Notes: generated by a model not told the origin, from the sequence alone. Shown: positions 9,085-18,734, numbered from the stretch's first letter. The stretch is DNA of 64,000 bases from Effrenium voratum (GCA_963377175.1 CAUJNA010003242.1:147614-211613); one strand, 5' to 3'. Made by a program: numbers and translations.

Positions 9085-9903
9085 TTATTTAGATTTTAAT
9101 TTTTCAAAATTATATTTTTGTTTTTCTTCTCCGTCTTCTTCTTCTTCGTCTTCAGTTGGTGCTGGTATTTCTGTTGGACTTTCAGATGAAGAACTATGAA
9201 CAGTAATAGGTGGCGAACTATGAACACTAATAGCTTCATTTGATGAATTGCTACTGCTACTTTGTGCATTTCCTGCTGTTATTTGATTAACTAAATCTGC
9301 GATATTTATTGTTGTTGCAATTGCGCTATGTGATAAGTTTAATATTACATTTGCTACTGTAGCGCCGTTGTGTAGCATTGTTTCTATCATTTTTGTCAGT
9401 TTGAATCTTTTTTCTTCTTCGTCGCTGTCCTCCTCGTCTGGTGGTTTCTTTGGCGGTGGTTCTGGTGGTTTGTTGTTGTCGAGCATTTTAGTAAAGGCTG
9501 ACACCATTGTGTCGCGTTGGTTTTTCAGTGTTTGTGTTGCTTGCGTTCTTGTTGGTTCATGTCTTTTGTATGTGTTGTGCCAAAAGTTTTTAAGCATTAT
9601 TTTAAACATATTATCTTGGTTTTCCTTTACCTTAAACGCTTCAAATGTCATATTTAATTGTTGATTTGCATCATTATATAACTTTTCTTGAGTCTCTCTG
9701 GTTTCTGTGGCGATTGTATCTGTATTGGTTGCAATGTCAATAAATTCTCTCGGTATGCCCTTTTTCATCATTTTCGGTGGTTGTGTTGTTGTTGGTGTGT
9801 TTGGTTTTGTTAGGTTATGTATTGAAAAACTGTCGTCGTGATCATAATTATCATTGAACTTCTGCTTCTTTCTTTTCAGTATATTTTTAGTTAATATTAT
9901 CAT
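9085..9903 (-). CDS. Hypothetical acidic/proline-rich protein (PLV)
   Basis: A 272-residue protein. The N-terminus is basic (KNILKRKKQKF). A proline run (PPEPPPKKPP) sits near the middle, followed by an acidic stretch and an Ala/Val/Ile-rich segment (about 180-215) that could be an amphipathic or buried helix. A Ser-rich and Asp/Glu-rich tail ends the protein. Its place in the minus-strand capsid block suggests a virion or assembly protein. No family recognised. The start lies in an (ATT)n tract and has no TCTA box. Confidence 0.6.
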   Translation of the reverse strand: MIILTKNILKRKKQKFNDNYDHDDSFSIHNLTKPNTPTTTQPPKMMKKGIPREFIDIATNTDTIATETRETQEKLYNDANQQLNMTFEAFKVKENQDNMFKIMLKNFWHNTYKRHEPTRTQATQTLKNQRDTMVSAFTKMLDNNKPPEPPPKKPPDEEDSDEEEKRFKLTKMIETMLHNGATVANVILNLSHSAIATTINIADLVNQITAGNAQSSSSNSSNEAISVHSSPPITVHSSSSESPTEIPAPTEDEEEEDGEEKQKYNFEKLKSK

Positions 9904-9932
9904 TATTATTATTATTATTATTATTTATATTT

Positions 9933-10943
9933 TTATTTCTTACCTTTACCCTTAAAACTTGCCTTGAGTTCTTCTATTCTACCTCTGCTTAAATTTGCTA
10001 TCCATCCGCCATTATCAATAGTGTCTAAAATCATATCCACTAAATATTCTTTGTATGTTCTCGCCTTGCCTCTTCCCTTTTGTTTCAATTCTTCTTGTAT
10101 TTCGCTTTCTTCTGGCACTTGAATTCCTCTTAAATAAAACTGAAAATTAATATCATTTACTGTTAAATTAGGGTTGTCTTTCCAGTAAGCGGGACTAATA
10201 GTATTATCTATTGTTGTTTTAAACAATGGCGTCATTGGCAATGGTGGTGGTTGTTGGGTTGTTGCACTTGATGCTCCTGTTGCTTGTTGAACTGGTGTCG
10301 CGTCAAAATGGTCATCTACTGCTTGAGGTGATTGTTCAACATCTTTTACGTGCATTGTTTGCTGGTCGTCTGCTACTGCTCCACCTGCTGGCGCTTGTCG
10401 TGGTTCTGTTGGTGCTGATTGTCTGTTTGCCACCATTCTATGAAATAATGTCCCGCCCATCTCTCTTAAATTTGATGCCATCGCTCTGCCTACTTCTTCC
10501 GCTTTCCGCTTTGTTGCAGTTGCTATATCTTGTAATTGTGTATCTACCATTGCCTCGTGTTGTCTTGTCGCTTGTTGTGGTGTTGAAAAATCATATTCGT
10601 CTGCTATTGCTTGGTCGTTTGCTTGGACTGGTGTTTCTGCATTCATTTTGTGAACTGCATAAGTATGCCCGTTTCTGCGTGCTTCTTGTTTCATCATTAT
10701 CTCTCTCATTTGCCTGTCTAATATTCTCATTTGTTGGTCTTTCAATAATTCTAAGTGGTCGCTTCCATCAAAAAAACTGCCTTGAGGACTTGCTTTAAAA
10801 AATGTAGCATCTCTGTTAGGTAGTTTTCCCGTTATTAAATCATTTTCGCCTATTAAATTAGCGATTTCTTCATAGGTAGGTCGTCGTTTCAATCCAAATT
10901 TTGCATATGGATTTATTAATTCTAAACTTGCTGTAGTTGCCAT
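9933..10943 (-). CDS. Hypothetical structural-block protein (PLV)
   Basis: A 336-residue protein with three parts. The N-terminal domain (MATTASLELINPYAKFGLK...) looks folded. A Gln/Ala/Thr-rich linker spans about 115-230. The C-terminal domain (about 240-325) includes a WKDNPNLT stretch and ends in a basic KGKGKK tail. TCTA on the minus strand at 10961-10964 lies 17 nt before the ATG. It follows the capsid genes in the same orientation, so a virion role is likely but unproven. Confidence 0.65.
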   Translation of the reverse strand: MATTASLELINPYAKFGLKRRPTYEEIANLIGENDLITGKLPNRDATFFKASPQGSFFDGSDHLELLKDQQMRILDRQMREIMMKQEARRNGHTYAVHKMNAETPVQANDQAIADEYDFSTPQQATRQHEAMVDTQLQDIATATKRKAEEVGRAMASNLREMGGTLFHRMVANRQSAPTEPRQAPAGGAVADDQQTMHVKDVEQSPQAVDDHFDATPVQQATGASSATTQQPPPLPMTPLFKTTIDNTISPAYWKDNPNLTVNDINFQFYLRGIQVPEESEIQEELKQKGRGKARTYKEYLVDMILDTIDNGGWIANLSRGRIEELKASFKGKGKK

Positions 10944-10968
10944 ATTGATATAATATTAATTAGAAAAT

Positions 10969-10992
10969 ATTGTTAATAATATTTTTGTGAAA
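10969..10992 (-). repeat. Intergenic direct repeat, copy 1
   Basis: ATTGTTAATAATATTTTTG(TGAAA) recurs at 11016-11039, 47 bp away; both are followed by a TATTATTAA stretch. This is a local tandem duplication with AT-rich dyads between two minus-strand genes, possibly part of a terminator or promoter. Confidence 0.6.
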
Positions 10993-11015
10993 CATATTAT
11001 TAATAATAAGATGTT

Positions 11016-11039
11016 ATTGTTAATAATATTTTTGTGAAA
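11016..11039 (-). repeat. Intergenic direct repeat, copy 2
   Basis: Partner of the repeat at 10969-10992, with the same sequence and orientation. Confidence 0.6.
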
Positions 11040-11066
11040 AGTATTATTAATCTATATCAATATATT

Positions 11067-11384
11067 TTAAGTAAATATTAACTTTTTTGTATCTTCATAC
11101 CATTTATTTAAATGTTCTTTTGTTGCGTGGGGTAAGTTAGGACGATATAATTCGCCCATCATTCTATCCAGCTCATTTACATAGTTTGCTCTCTTGTTTC
11201 CTTCGTCAATCTTTTTCCTTAATGCTACTGATGCTTCTTGTGAATTTCTTAATTTCATTTGTTCATGTAGGTGTTTTAGATATTCTGTATCTTTTAGATC
11301 AAATGGACTATATTTAATTTGTGAGGATTGTAAAAATACTTTACCTTTATTTTTTAAATTATTTCGTTTATGAAATTTATACAT
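11067..11384 (-). CDS. Hypothetical basic helical protein (PLV)
   Basis: I place the start at the internal ATG at 11384 (MYKFHKRNN, 105 aa). An upstream ATG at 11453 would overlap the capsid gene end, and a TCTA box at 11398-11401 with ATATATAATG sits right before 11384. The protein is Lys/Arg-rich and helical. It lies directly downstream of the capsid gene on the same strand, suggesting a minor virion protein. Family unknown. Confidence 0.6.
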   Translation of the reverse strand: MYKFHKRNNLKNKGKVFLQSSQIKYSPFDLKDTEYLKHLHEQMKLRNSQEASVALRKKIDEGNKRANYVNELDRMMGELYRPNLPHATKEHLNKWYEDTKKLIFT

Positions 11385-11409
11385 TATATATTTATCATAG
11401 ATTTTAATT

Positions 11410-12996
11410 TTAATCGTAGAGCAGACTCCCGGATTCGCGAAGCTCAAGCACACTTTCTGAGATCATATGCACAAATATTTCGCGCACATCTTCATTGGAT
11501 GTAAATGACTTGTTTGACCCTTTCAATTTAAAAACGAGTAAGCCTCCTTGTTTCGTATTCTGCCCAGTAAAATTGGTGTCTTGCATTTTCTCAAATGATA
11601 TACCAATTACAAATTTATCTTCTTTAAATCGCTTGTAGGAAATACTAAAGGCATCTTGGTCAGGGTTCAAATAGTGTAATGCTCGTTTTAAATAATATGC
11701 GGTTTCTGCCATTGATTGACATTCAAACTCTGGATATTTCTTATTATTAATTTGTAATTGCCAAGTCAAATCTAATTCAGAATTTTGAAAGCCTTTACCT
11801 TGGAAACGCTCACGATCAGTGCCATCTGGATCAGGACCATCAAAAATACGAGAATTAATCATAGGATTGTAAAAATAGTTCCATCTCTTATAAATATAAT
11901 TATCGTGTCTGTAGTAATCATCATTATCAGCATCTACACCTGCTCTTGGCGCACGATACAATGTAATGAAGCAACCATTTAATTTAGAAGCGGATTTAAC
12001 AATGTTCATATTAATTTCAGTTCCTGCCGCGTTGAATGATTGCGTCATAGTGTGATACATTGGAAATACTAATTTCAAACTTTGACCCTCTAACAAATGT
12101 TTTACTATATTATTGTTGACCGTATTGTCCAATTGAATTACCTCGGCCCGAATGATTATGTTATTCAATTCCCACAGTGTTGAGGTGTCTCCAGTTGTGA
12201 AATAATAACCGTTGGCATCAATATGAACATTGTCATCGGTTTTAGTAAAGGGTGCAATAACTGGTGCGTGCTCATCCGATACAATTGTAAATTCCAGTTC
12301 AAGTGGAGCATAACGAAGAGGCAAATAATAATTGCTTTCTAACAGTCCGCATACTGGTTTATGTCCTAATCTCATATAACCATTAGCGCCGGGAATTCCT
12401 GCTACTGAATGGCGAGTATATCGCGCTGTTAAGTCTCCCCAATTGTTATGGTCTTTCGTTGCTCCAAACGTAACTGCCTCAGCGTCGGCAGTACCGGGAT
12501 CAGTTCTTTTATTGACATCTAACATTTCTGCCAGTCCAGTAGCATAAGTATGTCGCCAGTCATCATCCCAACGAGGATTAGCCCCACCTTCTAAATCGTC
12601 CATATCTCTGGCATCTTGACTTTTAAAAGAATTATACAATTCACAATGTCTATTGTATTCAATAATATCCTGAACTTGCTGACCTCCAACAGTGCATCTA
12701 TAACGACTGAAGAAGGATGACAAATTACCTAAGGGTCGTAAAAAATGACTTCGTGTTCCGTCAGTGTTTTGAAGATTTGCAAATAAACGAATACTTGATA
12801 AATCAATATATGTGTTGTCTTCACCTGATATATGAAATCTAATTTGTTTATTACCCGCTTTCGGGTTATAAACATTACTACCCGATGGAAAATAATTAAC
12901 GTGTCTTCTGTCAGTGATGTATTGTGCTGTTTCTGGAAGTCCAAAATTTAACGAGTTAATCATTGTAGTTTCACTTTCTGCAATTATATTATCCAT
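11410..12996 (-). CDS. Major capsid protein, double jelly-roll
   Basis: A 528-residue protein expected to trimerise into the capsomers of an icosahedral shell. The N-terminal pattern (YFPSGSNVYNP, IRFHISG, IDLSSIRLFANLQN near residues 35-78) and the inter-barrel region LPLRYAPLELEFTIV (about 225-240) are typical of PLV/Polinton capsid proteins. Length fits the PLV double-jelly-roll class. The frame is intact. TCTA on the minus strand (13016-13019) lies 19 nt before the ATG. Classification is by motif recognition. Confidence 0.9.
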   Translation of the reverse strand: MDNIIAESETTMINSLNFGLPETAQYITDRRHVNYFPSGSNVYNPKAGNKQIRFHISGEDNTYIDLSSIRLFANLQNTDGTRSHFLRPLGNLSSFFSRYRCTVGGQQVQDIIEYNRHCELYNSFKSQDARDMDDLEGGANPRWDDDWRHTYATGLAEMLDVNKRTDPGTADAEAVTFGATKDHNNWGDLTARYTRHSVAGIPGANGYMRLGHKPVCGLLESNYYLPLRYAPLELEFTIVSDEHAPVIAPFTKTDDNVHIDANGYYFTTGDTSTLWELNNIIIRAEVIQLDNTVNNNIVKHLLEGQSLKLVFPMYHTMTQSFNAAGTEINMNIVKSASKLNGCFITLYRAPRAGVDADNDDYYRHDNYIYKRWNYFYNPMINSRIFDGPDPDGTDRERFQGKGFQNSELDLTWQLQINNKKYPEFECQSMAETAYYLKRALHYLNPDQDAFSISYKRFKEDKFVIGISFEKMQDTNFTGQNTKQGGLLVFKLKGSNKSFTSNEDVREIFVHMISESVLELRESGSLLYD

Positions 12997-13021
12997 TACT
13001 TATATATGATAAACTTAGATT

Positions 13022-13243
13022 TTATTTTTTTATTTTTATATTTTTCTTATGTGGAAGCATTGCAGTAGAATTATTTGAAGTTGTATTTTTTATAGTATTT
13101 ATTAAATAATTGTTTTTTGTATCAACTATATCTTTTATAGTATCATAATCTAAATTCTTATATTGTTTATCGTATTTTGACGGTTCTTTTGTCAGTTTCT
13201 TCTCTAATGGAATTTTGTTTTGCTTGTCTTTATTTCTATACAT
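13022..13243 (-). CDS. Hypothetical small basic protein (PLV)
   Basis: A 73-residue protein very rich in Lys and Asn (MYRNKDKQNK... to KKNIKIKK), with no Cys and no membrane segment. It could bind nucleic acid inside the virion, by charge only. It lies just upstream of the capsid gene on the same strand and lacks a TCTA box. Family unknown. Confidence 0.5.
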   Translation of the reverse strand: MYRNKDKQNKIPLEKKLTKEPSKYDKQYKNLDYDTIKDIVDTKNNYLINTIKNTTSNNSTAMLPHKKNIKIKK

Positions 13244-13267
13244 ATTATTATTAATATTATTGATATT

Positions 13268-14050
13268 TTATTGTTCTGGTGTTGAATTAGGATTAAAGCC
13301 TGTGTCTATATTGGTAGTAGGATTTATACTTGTGAGTCCGTTTCCTTCCCAATTTTGATATCCATGGTTTTCTAACACATTTACTGAACCAATATCAGCA
13401 GTAATCGCGGCATCATCTAATATTGCTATAGGATCTCCGCGATTTCTAAATTTAAGATTTCGTGGGTCTTTTGGTTGATGTGCTCCTGAAATTAACGGCG
13501 ATGAATAAACTGTAGTAGCATATCTATTTCCGCTTCTCCTGTTTATTTCACGTGCTACTGCTCCTGCGAGACTATGTCCAACGAGTCTATCGACATCTGG
13601 ATTTTTCCTTAATTCTTCCATTGCATCCCTGTACCTTTCGCTTAATTGAACATTTCGCGTGGGTATAAAGAATAAATCAGAAATAATATCATCAGCAAGA
13701 TGTCCAGCACCATTTTTAGCACCAGTGCCACCAATATATAATGTGTTACCTATTCTTGTTATTCCATTTATATTTGAATACGCGGCGTCTAAACCTTTAA
13801 CATCATCAATCTTATTTTTATTTTGAACATTGATTTCTTCGGCATAACGTGTTTTATGTTTCATTATTTGCTTATCAAAATGTTTATTGAAACCTCCTAC
13901 TTTGTCTTCCAATTTCTTTTTATGGTTAAAAAATACATCTTCTATTAAATCCTTACCTGCCGTATATGCCTTATCACTTGCTACACCTGCCATCATTTGT
14001 GTAGGTGTCCTGCCTTCAATAGCACCTAATAATAATTGTCGTCCAATCAT
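13268..14050 (-). CDS. Class-3-type lipase / alpha-beta hydrolase (PLV)
   Basis: A 260-residue protein. The nucleophile elbow GHSLAG is near residues 157-162, with Asp in NRGDP near 206 and His in ENHGYQ near 229. This gives the Ser-Asp-His order of class-3 lipases. The N-terminal ~110 residues include a Gly/Ala-rich start and a long Lys-rich helical stretch. A virion lipase could open host membranes during entry, as proposed for phospholipases in other icosahedral viruses; that role is inference. TCTA on the minus strand (14061-14064) is 10 nt before the ATG. Intact. Confidence 0.82.
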   Translation of the reverse strand: MIGRQLLLGAIEGRTPTQMMAGVASDKAYTAGKDLIEDVFFNHKKKLEDKVGGFNKHFDKQIMKHKTRYAEEINVQNKNKIDDVKGLDAAYSNINGITRIGNTLYIGGTGAKNGAGHLADDIISDLFFIPTRNVQLSERYRDAMEELRKNPDVDRLVGHSLAGAVAREINRRSGNRYATTVYSSPLISGAHQPKDPRNLKFRNRGDPIAILDDAAITADIGSVNVLENHGYQNWEGNGLTSINPTTNIDTGFNPNSTPEQ

Positions 14051-14151
14051 ATATTATTAATAGATATTTTTTAAATTATCTATTAATAACAATAATTTCA
14101 AAGTAATTATCAATAATAATTATATTATAATTTCTATTGTATATTATATTT
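14051..14151. promoter_or_regulatory. Divergent promoter region between lipase and penton-like genes
   Basis: A 100-bp AT-rich spacer holds TCTA facing each gene: 14061-14064 on the minus strand and 14133-14136 on the plus strand, 10 and 15 nt from the respective ATGs. Confidence 0.5.
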
Positions 14152-14997
14152 ATGAGTGATAGATTAACATATAAAAAAATCTATGTTGATAGTGCTTACA
14201 GATTATCAGAAAGCAATTCTACCAGTGACTTTATTATAGAACTTGATCAAAACTTTGAAATTCCACCAAGAACAAAAATGTTCGTGACAGAGTGTTCATT
14301 CAGCACTCCGTTTTATACAACAGAGAAAGGGTTTTACGAACGCTTCTATATTATGTTGTATAATAGTTCCAATGTATTATTGAGAAGCACTGCCGTTGAT
14401 GTATCCGGTGAAATTTATTATGCTCAATGTATCACCAAAATACGCAGACGCGGCATTTATTATGCTTAATTGCTGACTGACTTATTCTTAACAGTATACG
14501 GACAAAGCGAGAGAAAGATGGAGCTTAAATTAAATGACCCTCTAACTTACAAAATCAAAATACCTACAGATGAAGAATTAGAAACTTATGTAAATGGCGA
14601 ATGGAACAGAGGACAGTTTGAATATGACAATTTAAGACCAAAATCTATTAATTATTTATTAAGTAATTATATTGCCTATGATCCTGCGTCATCTTGGTTA
14701 AGTGGATACTTTAATTTAGTTCCTTTTGCCAACGTCTTTATAAATTGCAGTCAGTTAAGCGATTACAAATATTCAGCACCTAATAATTTCAGTAGTGCAG
14801 TAATCAAAAAAGTTCATATTAATCAACAACTTGGGGGAGTTTTAACAGACTTTCAAACGCCAGTTTATGCAGACTTCATTGATGTAGGTGGTAAAAATAT
14901 TAAAAGACTACATTTTAGAATAACAACTTCAAAAAATGAGTTAATTGATTTTCACGGCGTTCCTATTTCTTTCTCCTTGCTCTTTCAGCTTGATTGA
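14152..14997 (+). pseudogene. Penton-like minor capsid protein, interrupted by an in-frame TAA
   Basis: The reading frame runs from ATG 14152 (MSDRLTYKK) to 14997 and is broken only by TAA at 14467-14469. Coding sequence continues in the same frame directly after it. The N-terminal pattern (IYVDSAYR, SDFIIEL, PPRTKMFV) and the end (FHGVPISFSLLFQLD) match the jelly-roll minor capsid/penton proteins of PLVs. Full length would be about 280 codons. Truncation at ~105 residues would remove the C-terminal half. Other genes in the element use TAA as a true stop, so code reassignment is unlikely; readthrough cannot be excluded. Confidence 0.75.
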
Positions 14998-15010
14998 CTT
15001 TTAAAAGTCA

Positions 15011-15030
15011 AAAAAAGTATTTAAACGTAT
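15011..15030 (+). promoter_or_regulatory. Non-structural-class promoter box
   Basis: AAAAAAGTATTTAAACGTAT resembles the boxes before 18840, 20831 and 24996 and lies about 25 nt upstream of the second GIY-YIG gene. Confidence 0.5.
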
Positions 15031-15055
15031 ATTTACATATATTGACATTGATATA

Positions 15056-15786
15056 ATGCCTGATTATAGTAAGGGTAAGATCTATCGTGTATGGAACAAT
15101 AGTTATACCAAATGCTACATAGGTTCAACTATACAACCATTGAACAAACGCTTTGAAAAACATAAAAGAAGCTAAAGGCTTTTCTGAATGACAAATACCC
15201 GATGACCACTGTATTTCATTTATTTAATGAGTTCGGGGCCAAAAACTGTAAAATTGAACTTATTGAAAACTTTCCTTGCACAAACAAGGAAGAATTATTA
15301 GCAAGAGAAGGACACCATCAAAGAGAGAATGAATGTGTAAATAAACAAATAGCAGGAAGAACTCAGAGACAATATTACGAAGACAATAAAGATACAATCA
15401 TACAGCAAAAGAAAGAATATTACAGCAACAATTTGGAAAAAGTAAAACAACAGCAGAAAGAATATGTTGAAAACCATAGGGTAGAAACGATGGAGTATCA
15501 GAAGCAATACCGCGAAGCACAAAAAGAAGAACTATCTGAATATGCCAAACAGAGATATGAAATTAAGAAAGATGAAATAATTAAACATCAAAGACAATAC
15601 AGAAAGGACAACTTAGAATATGTAAGGGAGCAAGAAAAAAGGAGATACTATGAAGCCAGACGCGACAAATTACAAGCAACGTATGCTTGCGAATGCGGTC
15701 AATCAATACAACACGCAAGTAAATGGAGCCATCAAAAATCAATGAAGCATCAACAATATTTACAGACATTAGAAGGGACAAATTAA
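15056..15786 (+). pseudogene. Second GIY-YIG endonuclease, frameshifted
   Basis: ATG 15056 opens a frame with the nuclease core (GKIYRVWN, CYIGST, RFEKHKR) that stops at TAA 15173-15175. The rest of the domain (FGAKNCKIELIE, LLAREG) and the tail continue in another frame from about 15166 to 15786. A single small indel near 15163-15175 explains this. The C-terminal half has Lys/Glu/Tyr/Gln repeats and ends in a CECG...H...H cluster like a small zinc finger. It is a paralogue of the gene at 6622-7182 by domain and layout. Confidence 0.82.
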
Positions 15787-15883
15787 AATGATAATATCAA
15801 ATATTAATATTATCATTTCTCCAAGTTTTCTCCAAATGTTCCACGGTAGAAAATATATAGAAATTTTGTATAATACTATATAT

Positions 15884-16447
15884 ATGACTGATATTGAACC
15901 TGATGTTAATAATACGATTGAAGCAGACGAACCAGTAAATGAATTACCACCAATTGAAGAAGAAGCACAACAACCTCTACCGGAACAACCGCCACCACAA
16001 ACCAAACCAGCTCCGCCATTGAAAAACAACTCAAAAATAGAACAAATGAAGGACACGTATATAACCTGTGAAAAATGCGGTAAAAATATGCTTTTAAAAA
16101 GTTATAGGTATAAGCACGAAAAAACTTGTCAAGGTTTATTACAACAAAAAGCAGTTAAACCGAAACCTAAACCGAAAGCAGTTCCAATAGCAAAACCCCA
16201 AAAGGTAGAATATTACGAAGAAAATCAACAACCACGCGAAGAGATGCAACAACCACAACCGCAACAAAATAATATAATAGCGAACACACCACCCCCAAGA
16301 AGAATGCAACCACAACCGCCTCCAAACCCGCTACAAAATATAGCACAGCATTACCAATTATTGCAAAATGAATATTTGAGACAGAAGCAAGAAAAATATA
16401 ATGCATTAAATAAAAATATATTTGGTTCAAGAGGAAAGAAAAGATAA
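15884..16447 (+). CDS. Proline/glutamine-rich protein with a zinc-finger-like motif (PLV)
   Basis: I choose ATG 15884 (MTDIEPDVNN, 187 aa) because an in-frame upstream start would add an atypical AT-coded stretch and the start is preceded by ACTATATAT. An acidic/proline-rich N-terminus leads to CEKCGKNM...RYKHEKTC (about residues 61-81), a C-x2-C...H-x3-C zinc knuckle. A PKPKPKA stretch, a Gln/Pro-rich linker, a helical segment and a basic end (FGSRGKKR) follow. Could be a nucleic-acid-binding or virion protein. Family unknown. Confidence 0.6.
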   Translation: MTDIEPDVNNTIEADEPVNELPPIEEEAQQPLPEQPPPQTKPAPPLKNNSKIEQMKDTYITCEKCGKNMLLKSYRYKHEKTCQGLLQQKAVKPKPKPKAVPIAKPQKVEYYEENQQPREEMQQPQPQQNNIIANTPPPRRMQPQPPPNPLQNIAQHYQLLQNEYLRQKQEKYNALNKNIFGSRGKKR

Positions 16448-16482
16448 AATATAATTATTATATAACCTACTATATAATAATT

Positions 16483-18734
16483 ATGTTTTCAACATTATCA
16501 CTGGACGGCTCAAGTAGAATTGTAGCAAGTGAATTAGTATTAATAAATTCAACAGAACCATCAACATTAAGCAGTGTTTATGCTACAAAACAAGAATTAG
16601 CAGACACAGCAGGATCATTAGGTGGAGGTTATACAATTGAAGAAGTTGATGCTCTTATTTTAGCACAGAAAAATAAGATAGATGCCAATATTTTAGATAT
16701 TACTGAATTAAACGCAACATCAACAACTATGTTTAATGAACAAGTAAATCAAAACGCAACAATTACAAGCAACTTTAATAATATAACAGCACACGGATTA
16801 ACCATAACTTCAATACTACCGACTATATCAGCAAATACAATTAAACTTGATTCTAATTTTAATAATATTAGTTCAAATAGTTCACTAATAACAGGACACA
16901 ATAATACATTAGCATCACATTTAGTAGTATTAACAACACATGATAGCAACATCGCAACAAATACAAACGGAATAGCAATATTAAATAACACTGTAGGCAG
17001 TAATATGACATTTGTTAATAGCCATCAAAACACTGTTACCTCTCATATATCATTAATTGACACAAATATTAATAACATAACAGGACACGGAAACACAATA
17101 ACAACCATTCTTACAGATATAGCAGATTTACAAGCAGGAGCGGGCGCTTCTTGGACTACAGCTGAAAAAACAACTATTCAAGCAGATGTATCAACATTAT
17201 ATACAAAGATACTAATTTATTCAATACTAACACTGCTTACAGTAATACATTTGCTTCAATTATATCAGATAATAATATACAAGATGTATTAATAACTCAA
17301 AATTCAAACACAATAAACAGTTTGATATCAGCAGATTTACAAAAGTTAGATAAAATAGATACTAACGCTCAATCAGTAGCAGGTGCTATTAATTTTAGCG
17401 ATAATGCAACTTTACACAGTGATTTAAACATGCTTACTACTGGTTCTATAATATGTAGTAAGTTTAGCTGTACCCCTTCACCAAATTTAGGACTACAAAT
17501 GACTTTTCAAATGTTTAATCGTGAATTTAATATTAATAGAGATGGTAGAATGTGGATGTCAAGCTCAGGAGGCGTTTGGGAAACGCAAATCGGAGATGCT
17601 AATGTTGGTCGTGTATGGATAAAAGATCGATTCGGTTTAGGGGCAGTTGGCGTTGTTAATTATGTTTTAAATTGTGCTGGGCAAGCTCGATTTACAAGCG
17701 CTGTCCAGTTTATAGGAACAGACAGTGCAATAAGTCTTAACAATGGTTCATATTTAAATTTTAATAATAATGGTTCAATACGAAGATATACACCAGATGC
17801 TACAGAAGGTTTATATATGGCGCATAATAATTTTGTTGCTGTTAGTGTTGGCGATATTACTAATTCTTCTAATCAATATTTTATGTGCGACGGTGCTGTA
17901 TCAAAAACCATATTCAATAAACCAGTTGATGTATTAGGTGATGTATATACAAATGGCGATTTAACAATGGTTTCTGGTAAAAAGATTGAAGTCAATCAAG
18001 TTCAGTCTGTATCAGGAAATACTTTATTATTACAAAATTCACCGAGTGGCAATGTTCAATTTGGCAACACATCAAAACTAATAATTGATAATGCTGAAAT
18101 GTATGTCGATACAAATGATTTAATAATTAGGAATAGCAACACTTCAAACTCTATTAATTTGGTTGTTGGATTATCTGCAACATATGCTGATAATAAAATT
18201 ATTTTGAATAGTGGAAGCAATAGCGAATTGCGAGGCGATTGGACTATTGACGGCGATATGACTTTTGGAATTGCTCATAAAATCAATTTGAGACATTTAA
18301 ATAGTGATGCTGTTTTAAGATTAGAAGCATCAACAACTATTGATAGTTATATTGATGGCACTAAATATTTACAATTGGATGATACTCAATTTTCATCATT
18401 TAACGGATTTAATTTAAGTAGCGATAAGAGACTGAAAGATAATATAGAAGATGTAGAAGATGATACTGTAAATATGGTAAAAAACATTAAGATTAAAACA
18501 TTTGTTAAGAATCAAAAAACCAGAAAAACTGAATTAGGATGGATTGCTCAAGATGTTCAACAATACACAAATCCGAAATATAATATTGTAAATGATTCGG
18601 GAGAATACTTAACGATGTGTTATGATCGTATGGCTTGTATTAGTTGGGATGCATTATCAAAACTAATCGATCGTGTAGAGTATTTGGAAAATGAAGTTTT
18701 TGAAAAGAAAAAGAAAAAAGACAAGTCTAAATAA
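16483..18734 (+). pseudogene. Fibre/spike protein with C-terminal S74 chaperone, frameshifted
   Basis: Two overlapping frames (16483-17292 and one open through about 17208-18734) read as one protein of ~750 residues if a one-base shift at about 17203-17210 (after ...TLYTK) is allowed. The N-terminal part is Asn/Thr/Ile-rich with regular repeats (NNIT, GHxN), as in trimeric fibres. The C-terminus has SSDKRLKDNI and a following ~90 residues typical of Peptidase_S74, an intramolecular chaperone that trimerises the fibre and cuts itself off. The last residues form a Lys-rich coiled coil. Expected to bind the host surface. The shift lies in a short A-run, so slippage or sequencing error are alternatives. 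Confidence 0.82.

Noticed and set aside
9368..9664. 98-codon Ser/Gly-rich plus-strand frame
   Set aside because: Antisense shadow of the acidic/proline-rich gene at 9085-9903.
10226..10798. 190-codon Leu-rich plus-strand frame that looks membrane-like
   Set aside because: Antisense of the Gln/Ala-rich part of the 9933-10943 gene; Leu/Val richness is a complement effect.
14152..14997. TAA reassigned to an amino acid
   Set aside because: TAA terminates other genes of the element at positions where homologous or plausible ends are expected, so a nonsense mutation is simpler.
16483..18734. Programmed ribosomal frameshift in the fibre gene
   Set aside because: No heptanucleotide slippery site or obvious downstream pseudoknot; three other genes carry ordinary lesions, so decay is more likely.
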